Assembly: GCA_029717555.1 (NCBI GenBank)
Contig: JAMDHS010000017.1
Span: 62,001-126,000 of the forward strand
Length of the DNA: 64,000 bases
Reading direction: 5' to 3'
Source of the DNA: Peribolospora baueri
Taxonomy: Eukaryota > Basidiomycota > Peribolosporomycetes > Peribolosporales > Peribolosporaceae
Shown here: positions 53,496 through 64,000 of the stretch, in pieces
How the letters are laid out: each line of letters begins with the position of its first letter
Numbering within the stretch: position 1 is the stretch's first letter
Notes under the pieces: generated by a model
The model's input: the letters and a program-made list of their open reading frames with translations, nothing else
Database searches by the model: none
What the model was told of the DNA's origin: nothing
Program-made: the position numbers and the translations under genes

Positions 53496-56400
53496 TCACT
53501 TGGCCACCGCCACCGCCAAGGTCTCGCTCGCCGTGAACACTCCACTACCCGCAGTCGATGTGCCGGGAGGGCTTGCACCGCCATTACCGCCACCTGCACC
53601 CACTCCACCAGGGTGGTCCACTGGGCCTCCGCGCCTCACGCCGGCCGAAGCGAGGCGAAGACCGACCTTGGACAGGACAGAGCACACCTCCACCTTGTCG
53701 ACCGGCTTCGTAAGAACTTCGTCGAACACCGTCCCTTCTGCCGACACGGCCGTCTTGCTCTCGACTGTCAGGGCGACCACCGGCGTCTCCATGTTGGCGT
53801 TCCGCGTCGACTTAATCATCCGAGTGACGTCAGAGCCGTTCACTGCAGCAAGGCAAAATGTCGTGAAGATTAGTCGGGAACGACCTCAGTGAACACGTGC
53901 CGTCGATTATCCGCTGAGGCTACGTTACTCACCGATGGGCAAGGTCACGTCAACGAAGAGCACAGCAAATTTGGTGTCGCCCATGGCCAACTGCAGCGCC
54001 TCTTCACCGTCGCTCGCAAAAGTGCAATGCAAACCGAGCTTGGCCAAGATGGTCTCCAGCATAGTGCACGAGATTGGGTTGTCTTCTGCAACGAGACATT
54101 CCAGCGGGCGATCCACGCTCGACAACGGATCGCCGCCGGTCAGCTCGCCTTGTGTCGACGCGGGATAGACCTGCTGGATGTCCGCCAATTCGCTCGTCTG
54201 AACTGCGCCCGTGGCCTCCGCCCAGTTGTCGGGGAGTGCCGGCCGCTCCACGCCCGATAACGAAGACGAACGAAGACGAGCGGGCAGGGAGCTCCTGCGC
54301 GACACTTCGCTCTCAGCCAGTTGGGACCGCTTCCGTTCGACTCCAGTCTGCATGTGCTCAGAGGGGCGGCGGAAGTGAGCACTGCCTGCACTTCCACTCG
54401 CCCCCGTCGGCGAGGTTGGTGCGGTTGAACGAGATGGCGTCGAGCCGTACGATGAGGCCGAGGTCGACGGCGATGGCGGGTTCGGCTTTCCGTCTTGGCC
54501 TGGCTTGGGAAGCTTAATTCTCCCAGAAAGACTACGCCTTCGCTTGTGCGCGGGCGCTTGCTCGAAAGCGTGGGTAAAAGGAAGCATCTGCTCTCCTTTC
54601 ATCTTCATCTCCCGAATGACATCGTCGTTCGCCTGCTTGAGCACCGGAAGGTTCTTGAAGCTGAACGAACCGAAGTCATCCTCCTGGTCCTGCGAAATGC
54701 CCGAATGCTCACGCTGAGGTCGAGAAGGCAAAGGTCCCGAAAAGGCGGCCTTTTTCTTCTCGATGGCCTTGGCAAATTCGCTCATGTCGGCCCTAAGGAG
54801 GTTACTGGCCTCCCCATCTTGCTCGTCCTGGAAGAGCTGATGAAGAGCGCCACGAGCGTCGAAGTAGTCCGTGCTCTCAGGGTCGGTGATGGCAGGTACG
54901 AAAGGAGGGTCGTCTTGCATGACCTGGTCCCAATCAACGCCTCTGAAGAAGGGATGGATCCTGATCTCTTCGGCTCCGCCGGATCCCAACCGCGCCTTCG
55001 GATCGCTACACATCAATCTCTCCATGAGATCGCGAGCTTCGTCCGACAGCTCGATGTCGTCATCGTCGAAGTTGATCCTCCTGGAGACTATATTGTCGAA
55101 GACCTTATCCGGCGTATCGGCGTGGAAGGGGGGGTAGCCAAAGATGAACTCGTACAGTATGACGCCGAGCGCCCACTTTTGGGAGAGAAAGGGAAGAGGT
55201 CAGCCTCTCGGACCGACAACCTCAGCTCACGAGGCAGAGCAAGCACTCACCCAGTCGACCGCCATATCGTCCATGCCCAAACCGAGAATGCTCTCTGGAG
55301 CCAGATAATCTGGCGTACCCACGAACTTCTTCAGCTTGGTGCCTGAATCGTCCTTTTGCGCGCCCATGGAACCGGCAGCCGCGTGCATGCTTGCCCAGAA
55401 AGAGTTGCTAGGGCTCTCAGAGAGACCAGTGGTCGGAATACGGTGGTGCCGAGGAGCGCTGTCGGAGCCGCTCGAGTCGCTAACATCCGTCGAAGCACTG
55501 ACGATGCGGTGCCGAGATCCCATCTTGGTTGCAAAGAAAGATTGCGAGAGCCCTGGCGTTCCTTGAGGACCGGAGAAAGGCGACGCAGGGAATACGCTCT
55601 GGGAGGACGACCGACTACGTGCGTCCATTTCGCCAGACCCCGAGCTGGAGCCTGTCGACTTGGACAAATGCGTCCCCGTCTGTCGAGTCTGTCGCCCTAG
55701 TAGACCGATCTTCGATAGACCGAAATCGGTCAACTTCAGGTGGCCTTTCTGATCGATCAACAAGTTATCAGGCTTCAAGTCTCTGCAAAAAAGTTCGAAA
55801 GAGAGAGAAGGTACCGATGAGACACGTGCAAGGCAAGTGACGCGACCTACGACCGGACTCTCACCTGTGCACGATGCCTCTCTGATGTAGATGATCGATG
55901 CCTTGCACGACCTCGGCGATGTAATGCCGTGCCCAATCTTCCGGCAGACCTCCAAGCGTCTTGATGAGCGAGGCGCAGTCGCCACCCGGAAGATACTCCA
56001 TGACGAGATAGAGATAATCCTTGCTCTGAAACGTGAAGAACAGCCTGACGACAAACGGGGACTCTGTCTGCGCCATAAGGATCATGCGCTCGGCCCGGAC
56101 GTTAGTGATCTGGTTCTTGGCGATCATGTCCGACTTTTTCAGCACTTTGATAGCAAAGTAATCGCCCGTCGTGACCTTTTTGGCGAGGAAGACGGACCCG
56201 AAGGCACCCTTGCTGATGGGCTTGATCACGTCGAAATCCTTGATCGAAGCCGCTGTCGGACGGGAGGTGGGCGGAGCCGAACCGATACGGGGCGAGAGAA
56301 CGGCGGAGGTGATCATCGGGCTGCGGGTCATGGACGAACGGCGGTGAACCGGCATGATAGGATCAGTCGGCGAGATCCCGGGAGACATGGGCGGCGTATG

Positions 56401-59400
56401 CTGCAGATTGGGTTCGAGAAGGCGCGAGGCGCGGCGCGAGTGACAGGACCGCTCCTTCTGACTTCCGCTCGCACTTGCGCTGTCATTCGGCGAAGGAATG
56501 TCTCGGTGCGCTGCGCCGCGGTGACCACCGGCGGGGATCGCGATTGGCGCCGTAGGAGGAGCAGAAGTCGTAGGAAGACTTGGGAACTGCTCGCGGCTTT
56601 GGGCCGACGGCGGGAACGAGTACTGCGGGTCCCACAGGGCGCTGCCAACGTTCTCCAACGGCGTCGCGCTTTCTGCGCCAACGAGAGACGATGGCTCCGC
56701 TTCACCGATGGGCAGATTCGGCACGTCTTCGTCGGACCTTGTGTCCTCCTTTTCCTCCGGCAGAGCGGCGAGGGCGTTCTGAGCCTGCTCTTCGAGGTCC
56801 TGTCGCTCCCTTTCGACGTAAAGCATCGTGTTGACCATCCGGTTGACTGCAGCCCGCTTGGCGCGCACGGCTCGTTCCGTGTCGCTAATGAGATGGTGCA
56901 GTGCTGCGTCGTCGACTGAGGGCTTCTGCCACCGCCGAGCCTGTTCCATACGCTGTTCTGACGTGGGCGTGAGCAGCCGCTGCTTCTCTATGGGCAGATT
57001 CGCGGTGTCTTCCTTGACTCCGGGCGTGGAGATGTCCAGTGCAACCTGCAGAATGTCCAAGCACTGGTCGAGAGCACGGACGTAAGCCTTGCGGCTGGCC
57101 TGATGGCGAGGCGAGAGCGGCCCTTTCAGGGCTTCGAGCGCCGTGGGCGGTAGCACGGGCGGCATACGAATCGCCACGCCATGGTACTCCGGCTCTTCGC
57201 CCGCCTCGCCGCGGTTCACCGTCTCGATGATGCCCTTGACGGTGGTGCGCAGATCGGAAATAGTCTCGTTGGCCTGACCGACCTCCATCTCCAGCAAGTG
57301 GACCTCGTGACAGATCTCGCTGTGTCGCTCGAAGAACCACGCGGCGATCTCGCGCTCGCAGATGCGACACAGCAGGGGTTTAACCGCAGCATGTTCGCCA
57401 GCGATAGCCCGCGGGACTGCAGGGTCGCTCATAGAGCGTTGATGAAGGCCCAGAGCGGGACGGACGAGCTTGGCAGGTTCGCCTTCGACGCCGGGGGCCA
57501 CTTCGATGGTGGGCACCTCCTTGACGATCCACATCGTGTGCGAGTGCTCGCCCGTCTCGCGATCCCATACGAGCATACCTTTGCCCTCCATGCGCACCTC
57601 GATGGTTTCCTCTTCTTCTCCTTCTTCCTCCTCCTCCTCCCCGTCGGCTAAACTCCGCGACCGGGTAAGCTGTAGCCGAAAGCTAACCTCGATGGTGTGC
57701 TGGTCGTCTACCGTGAGGTGGTGAATGGCGTCGGGGAAGACATGAGCATCTCGAGGATCGAGGATATCCGAGATGGGAAGGCCAAAAAGGGCAATGGGAT
57801 TGAGCCTGTGGAGACAAAAGAAGGGGGAAGCGACGAGTACATCAGTCTCCGCAATTAAAACTGGTTCAGAACCGCCGCGAGTACTACTCACCCGTCAGTC
57901 ACTTTCTCCAACGCCGGGCTGATGTACAGAATCTCGCCATCGAGACCGAGCTCCATCAACACGTTGGAGCTCCTGGCACGCTCCGCAGCGGCTTTGGGGT
58001 CCATAGCCGCAACCACGGCATCCCTGTCCTCGACAAGCGGAGGCGAGAGGACCATCGAGTCCTGCGGCTCTCCCGCGCCCTCCTGAGGTGTCACCGCGGG
58101 AGACGAACCATGCGAGCTGGGCGCCCTGAAGCCGGTATCGAGATGAGAAATGCTGCGATGCCGGAAGGGGCTGGAGGCCACCGACTGAGTCTTGGGGAAC
58201 GACGACGATGACACCGCCGCCGCCGAGTCCTGTTGGTCGCTGCGGGGGTACGAGTCGCTCGGGACGAACCGAAGCGGTTGTGAATCCTCCTCGTACTCGT
58301 CGTCAAAGTTCCAGAAGCCCTTCTCGGCGTCCCACCACTCCACGACTCTGCTGAGACCGGCCACAGCCAGCAGCGTGCGAATGTACCACACTCGACCGGG
58401 CCATTCGGGTTGCTCGTCCCAACTGCGTCCCACTTCCTGGATGTGGGTGATGATGTCCGAGATGTGGACGACGCCAGAGATCATCAGGGTGATGGGCGTG
58501 TCGATGACCTCCATGGCAATGGAGACGATTTCTTGCATCGGTGCAACATATGGCTCTCGCTCTCTCGGCTCGGCGGGAAGCAGGCGACTCTGACGCATGG
58601 GCGACCTGGTGGGCGACTCTGGTGGGGCAGGAGGCATCGGAGACCGTGACCGGGAGTGGGACCTCGAGCTCGAACCGGAGCGAGGCTGCCCGGCGCTCAA
58701 CGTCCGGGACAAGCGATGCTGCGGTGGTCGCATGAGCTTGGCGCCAGAAGGCGGCGGCCGACCTCGCCGACCGGAGGTTGAAAGCCGCCTGTGCGGTGGA
58801 CTGGTTAGACGATAATCGCGCGGAGAGCTCCCAAGCTCGGGCTGCCGAGTGGACAAAGGGCTAGGCGTGAGAGGGCCATCGTCAGCGGCGAGGTCGCGTG
58901 AGGCTGAAAGAAATGGAAGACGAGGTGGCGCGACGAGAGTCATCAGCGAGGAGGGTCACAGAAAGACAGCGAGAAAAAGACGCGCCCACCGTGCAAAAGG
59001 GTCTCATCATCAGTGATGTCCTCAACATCGCCCTCCGTCTTGGAGCGAGATCTCACGCCATAAGCGATACCCAAAGCGTCAGCTTCATCATCTGCATCGT
59101 CCGTAGCCTCGCCAGGCACAACTTCTTCGATCTCCAAACCCGCATCCAGCTCCAAAGTGTCCTCGACCAACTGGTTGATCTCGAAAACGACCTTGCGCAG
59201 CTCCTTGTCGCAGCTGTCCTTGGCGCTAGCGAGGCGGTGCCGGATGTGCCGCCGAATGGAAGCCATGGTCATGTCCTGGGCGGGGTGAACTGGCGTTTGC
59301 AATCCGGATTTGGGCGCCTCGCAGAGAGGTTCCGACGGAGAAATGCCAGATGGCGGGGGCGCCTCACGAGTCCCGGCGTCCCAACTTGGCCTGCCAACAT

Positions 59401-62400
59401 CGAGCTGAGCCCTACTTAGGACGGGCGAAACCTGACGGCTGACGGCGGCGGACCGCTTCGAGAACGAAGCAGAACCAGAGCCAGAGCCAGAGCCGAGATC
59501 GGGATCGACGAAGCCAGCAGAGCTCGTGGCGGACGACGAAGACAACGGCGATTTGCGCGGTGCTGCGCCTTCCAGTCCGGGAGCGCCGAACGAACTCATG
59601 CCACCCTCGAGGTTGAGGGACAAGTTGGGCTGCCGCTTCTTGCCACTCCCGGCAGTGGCGGCCGTATCCTCGCTGGTCGATGACGCCGTCCCAGACTCTT
59701 CGTGTTCGTGTTCGGAGGGCCAGGCTGGCGAAGGCTGCACAAACGGCGACTGTGACCACGAGGAAGTAGACGCGATCGGCGCGGCAGGTGCCAAGGGACG
59801 ACGTTGCGAGCTCGTCGGACCGGTCGATTTGAGCTCCTGGACGGACGTGGGAGAGCGGAGCTTTTTGATGACCGTAGGCTGAGAAGGCACGTCCTGCGAA
59901 GCGCGAGGTAAACTGTGCATCTCAGGGGCGTTGGGCACGGCGCCAAAGGTGTCATATGCTGACGACGTCGGGGCGGTGGGCGTGGATGGGACGCGCCGCA
60001 CCGGCTGGCCCGCATAAGCCGAGTGGCTCGCAAGCTGACTGTGCTGGGAAGAATAGGCGTCCGCGTGCGCTCCGAATCCCGTCTTCACAGCGTTCCACCA
60101 AGACTCGATCTTGGAGCTGACCTTGCTCGCCTTCCTCTTGCCTGAGACGCTACCAGGCGAGCCGGACGAGGAGAGAGTGGATCCGGCGCTGACGATTCGC
60201 GAAGTGATGGGCGAGCCGTAAGCGATGCCGCGCAACGACCTTTCGCTCGGAGGTCGGCCGCCAGGGGAGGAGGTGGAGGCAGAGACGGAGGCGGAAGCGG
60301 ACGGCAGGCGAGACGACACGCTCGGGCCGAGGTCAACGCGCTGGGAGGCCAGGGAAGAAAAGCTCTTGCGAGGTTCGACGCCGCCTTCTCGGATCGTGGG
60401 ATGCCTGGTGGTGACGGGGGAATGTGACCTGGACGAGACGGTCTGGGTAGAGGAGAAGGATGACTTGCTGTCGGCGTGACCGAGACCGAGGATGGGCGAA
60501 TGTTCCACACTGCCGCTATCGGTCCGAGCGTGGGCACTGCCAGAAGCGCGCGTCTCGCCAGTTTGTTGAGACGACTCGGCCTCGGAAGCGGCAGTGGCGG
60601 CGGCGGCGGCCTTCTTGCGCGCCTTCTCCTCATCCTCGGCTCGCATCTTTGCCTCTTTCATCTTGCGATACTCGTCCAGCCAGTCCACCCACTCGATCTC
60701 CTTTACCTCGCCAGTGGTCCCGGTCAAGTAGCCACCTTCCCCTGCGCTCAGATCCAGATCCACGGGGTCCGCCGCCACCTCCTCCGACCTGCGCGAAACG
60801 GCGCCGCTGGACAGATGATCGTGCATCCGAGCGCCGGCGTCGCGGCCGATGAGGGGAGAACCCCACATGCTCGCCAGGCTGTCCCGCCTGTCCAGCGTGG
60901 GCGTCGTTCCCGCGGCAGTGCTCCCGCCGGTCGTCGCGCCGGAACCTTGATCGGAAGATGCAAGCCCGCTTCCGCCTCGCTGCATCGGCGTGCTCCGTCC
61001 CGCTGAAGAAGATGACGGTCGACTGGAAGAAGAGGAAAGGCCGAGCTGGGCTTGCCCCTGACCCTGTCCCCACCACTTCCTCATCTTGGCCTGACGACTC
61101 TCGGCGATGAACCTGCCAAACTCCCTCGCGTCGGCGCTCTTGGCGCCCGGAGACTCGCTGCCGCTCGCTAACCGGGGCTGGACGATGGGGGGTCCGGGTC
61201 CAGGGACGCCGACCGCGAGTTGACCGGGTTGCGCGTCCGAGCCACTGAAGTTGGACAAGAAGGAGTGGGAGGACTGAGAGGTGATCACGGGGCGAGAGGT
61301 GGGGCGGCGAGGACCGTTGTCGACGAGCCGAGTAGTCGCGCTCATCGCATCTGCCATGCTCTCGACGGTAGAAGGCGGTGGCGGCGTCGAAGAGGGCGCA
61401 GGAGACAGTCGGTGACCGCGCCACGAGGACGGAGCGTGCTCCGAGTCGGACGTTGCGCCGCCGGAGGCCGAACCCGCGACGACGCCTCCCCAGGCCACTT
61501 CGACGCCAGGCATGGTGACGCTACTCCGATGTCGCGAACGAGCCGTCGAGGGCGCTGAAAAGGTGGTGACGAGGGGAAACAGGGGCGAGAACGCCGAGGT
61601 CAAGGAGGGCGTTTCCTGGCCCTTCTTCGAGACGGGACCTGGCGGCGGCGGCATGGCTGCGGGAGAGCCGGAAGAGGAGGAAGGCGGCTGGGAAACGGCA
61701 TTGGGAGGCCACGCGAACACGCCGGCCGAAGTTGGAGAAGAGACGGGCGTCTTCGCAGGAGCCGCCTCGGAGGCCTTCCGGGAATTAGAACGGATGGCGA
61801 GATGTGAGCTTGCGGAGGATCCAACCGAGAAGGACAGCGGCGCGGGGGTTGGCGAGGGCTCCCCGTTGTCGAGTGGCGATGGGTTTCTCGTCGCAGCAGG
61901 CGTGACTGGCGCTTGGAGGGATGCCACGGAGAGGCTGCCAATGTCGGGACCGGTGCCGAGGGTGGACGAATGGGGAACTGGGGGAGCCGACCCTCCGCCG
62001 CCGCCTGCCCAGGGAGGCGCTGACTCGGAAGCAGCGCTGCTCGGGCTCGCCGACGCCAAGGAGATGACGGTTGTAGGCGGAGGCGGGACGAGAAGGTCGC
62101 CCGCCAGGCGGACGGCGGTGGGCACTCGCTGAAGGCGGATGGACTCGGACAGCTGGCCCGGCGGTCGCGGCATGCCCGATTGGACAAAGAAGGAGGCAGC
62201 GCCACCGGAGCTCAACGAGGCTGAGACGCCTTGAGCTTGAGCGAGAGACTGGCTGCGAACGCGTGTACGATAGGGGTGCGGGGTGGGTGCGACGGGAGGT
62301 TGGGTGGGCAAGGCATCAGAAACAACCGAGGTCGGCGGCGGAGCTTCGGGCGAGGGTGCTCCGGGAAAGGCGAAGGGCTCAGAAGGGGAACCGGACGGAG

Positions 62401-64000
62401 TGCTGGCAGTGGACACGGGAACGGCCATCGTGGGATACGAAGACGCCAGAGCCCGGGTGTCGACGCCAACAGCGAGGAGGTCCGAGGGCTTCCTAGTAGT
62501 CTTGTTGGTGCGAGCCTGAACGCTGAGCGCCGGCGCGGCGGCAGACGGAGCGAGCGTGCCAGAAGGCTTGGGCTCGCCGCCGGTCTTGCCTTCGCCGGAG
62601 ACATGGCGCTTGGCGATGAAATCAGGGCCTAGAGCCTGACGTCCAGAACCGTCGCCGAGAAGCAGTCCGCCCAGCGACCTGGCCCTCCTGTGCTTCCCTC
62701 CTCCCTTTCCGCCACCCCCGCCCCGGCCCACGAGCGCGCCGGCCGCTCTGGCGGGCCTGGTTTCTGCCTCATCCTGTACGGTCGCTGAGGCAGTCCGTTC
62801 CGTCACCGGCCTCTGTCCCGCGTCCTTCGAGACCGACACCACCTGCGCCGCGCCCTTGGCAGCCGTGGGAGCGGAAGGCGCGGACGCCGCCGCCTCCATG
62901 ATAGAAGCGGCGGGTGAAAGGACATGCTTGCTCTTGTGGACATCTGCGGTACCGACGGCCGAGGCAGCGGGTGCGGCGGACGCCGTCGTACCGAGTTCGG
63001 ATCTTGACCGCTGTGTGATGGACGCCTCCTCAACTGCCTTGGTCGCCGCCCGTTTACTGCTTTTCCGACCAAGGGCCGACAGCGAGGTAGCCGTGCCGCC
63101 GGCCATCTTTCGCACCGGCGTCTCTACACGTCCCTCTCCATCACCCGCCGAACCTTCCAAGTCGAGTTCTTCATCGACCTCCTGGGGAAGAGTGGACGTG
63201 TACGCGAGAGGACTGGAGAAGTTGGGCGTGCTGTCGAAGGCGGGCCTCTTCGCCGCCGGTAGCGGCAGACCGCCGGGCACCACGCCCGCCGTCTGCGTCG
63301 GCGGGGAAAAGGTGGGCGCTTGCTGGGATACGGGGGAAAGCGGAGAGGGATGATGGGAAGTCGAAGCGCCGGGCACGGAGACGGGGACGACGGTAGGACG
63401 GGCTTTCGCGAAGGGGTCGACGAACACGGGAGGCGGAATCGGGTCTCCTGCGGCAGCACTAGCGGTTTGAGAAGAGCGAGCTTCGACCTTAGCAGTGCTG
63501 ACGGAAGTGAACGGGTCTTCAAGAGCAGCCTTGGTTACGGGCGGCGAAGGCGAGGGCGCAAGAGTGTGTTTCCTCTCCGCCGCTCCGGCGTCCGACGTCG
63601 CGACGTCGGCGTCGAGGACGAACACGCCTCCGCCCGTGGACAGGCGATGCGGGGCGCTGGCGCCAGAGGAAGGAGTAGAGGCGCGCGGAGACTGGGACCC
63701 CGAGCTGCTCGAGTCGTCATCGCCGGCCCCGGATCTGCGGGCATCGGTCTGCGCGTGGGTAAGGTCGGGCTGTGAGACCGCCCTATGCGCTGCGACGGGC
63801 CGCGGAGACGAAGGCTTGGAGGAAGAAGGCGCGCCCGTCTCCGCTGCCACTGCCCGATGGGAACGCCGGTGTTGAAGGGTCGAAGACGTGCCATGCGAGG
63901 AAGAGGACTTGGGAAGTGCAGATGGGGCGAGACTAGAGACGGAAGGCGGCTGAGGAGCGGCGCGCTCAGAGAAGGGACGCGCGAGGATGGGAGGAAAGGG
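53496..64000 (-). CDS. RIM15: Rim15-type AGC protein kinase (5' partial)
   Basis: The six exons, in transcription order, are 64000-58990 (open at the window edge), 58903-57892, 57805-55865, 55782-55251, 55175-53933 and 53842-53496, giving 3361 visible residues. Domain order matches Rim15: a long disordered region; a PAS-like region ([20 protein letters not shown]) with an acidic insert; a C2HC finger ([20 protein letters not shown]); the kinase domain with [33 protein letters not shown] and YLAPES; and a C-terminal receiver domain ([25 protein letters not shown]). The roughly 125-residue insert between DFG and APE is the Greatwall/Rim15 hallmark. Yeast Rim15 drives entry into quiescence under TOR and PKA control, via endosulfines. 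The acidic pair, Asp, Thr and Lys of the receiver are all present. The size is well above yeast Rim15 (1770 residues). Confidence 0.9.

Noticed and set aside
1-64000. tRNA, rRNA, snRNA, CRISPR and transposable elements
   Set aside because: A reading for B-box-like motifs, conserved snRNA starts, terminal repeats and transposase or reverse-transcriptase motifs found nothing convincing. A covariance-model search would be needed to exclude small RNAs such as snoRNAs in introns.

Overview
The window is nuclear DNA of a fungus, most likely a basidiomycete with a GC-rich genome and many short introns (mostly 50-130 nt). The evidence is compact protein genes on both strands, GT-AG introns, and the gene set itself: a Rim15-type kinase, a fungal glutaminase A and an RBM42 orthologue. 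A subgroup such as Ustilaginomycotina or Exobasidiomycetes is only a guess from composition. I saw no tRNA, rRNA, CRISPR array, transposon or virus-like element.

Layout. 1-0.5 kb: the last exons of an unrecognised + strand gene. 0.8-2.5 kb (-): F-box/WD40 protein. 2.6-3.6 kb (-): prefoldin subunit 5, head-to-head with a queuine tRNA-ribosyltransferase (+, 3.75-5.8 kb). 5.9-9.4 kb (-): DEAD-box helicase DBP10, head-to-head with the U3 processome WD protein UTP13 (+, 9.7-12.9 kb). 13.7-14.7 kb (+): BAG1-like co-chaperone. 15.9-16.7 kb (+): small secreted protein. 17.3-18.0 kb (+): TFIIA gamma, TOA2. 19.1-21.8 kb (-): a large secreted protein with aromatic/double-cysteine modules and a Ser-Gly repeat tract. 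21.8-25.7 kb: about 3.9 kb with no supported gene. 25.7-27.7 kb (+): ketopantoate-reductase family protein. 28.0-31.5 kb (-): MATE transporter. 32.4-34.2 kb (-): NEPRO-like nucleolar protein, head-to-head with the snoRNP factor BCD1 (+, 34.4-36.1 kb). 36.9-37.9 kb (+): RBM42. 40.2-43.3 kb (+): glutaminase A. 44.4-45.3 kb (-): unknown membrane protein. 46.2-48.7 kb (+): sugar-type MFS transporter. 49.9-52.4 kb (+): low-complexity protein with a Ras-like CaaX tail. 53.5 kb to the right edge (-): a very long RIM15-type kinase whose 5' end lies outside the window.

Shared biology. Five genes serve ribosome or RNA biogenesis and related RNA work (DBP10, UTP13, BCD1, the NEPRO-like gene, RBM42). Four of them form two divergent pairs, and each pair shares a 243-bp intergenic promoter. 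A third divergent pair joins prefoldin 5 and the tRNA-queuine enzyme (153 bp). The secreted and nutrient-linked genes (glutaminase, two small secreted proteins, the Ser-Gly wall-type protein, MFS and MATE carriers) sit in longer, microsatellite-rich intergenic DNA, and the glutaminase and one secreted protein show strong C-ending codon bias.

All multi-exon models were built by eye from splice sites, reading phase and family similarity. Exon ranges are given in each entry and every model closes in frame. No new multi-gene system is evident. The most unusual single genes are the CaaX protein with a duplicated module, the Cys/Trp-module secreted protein, and the giant kinase.
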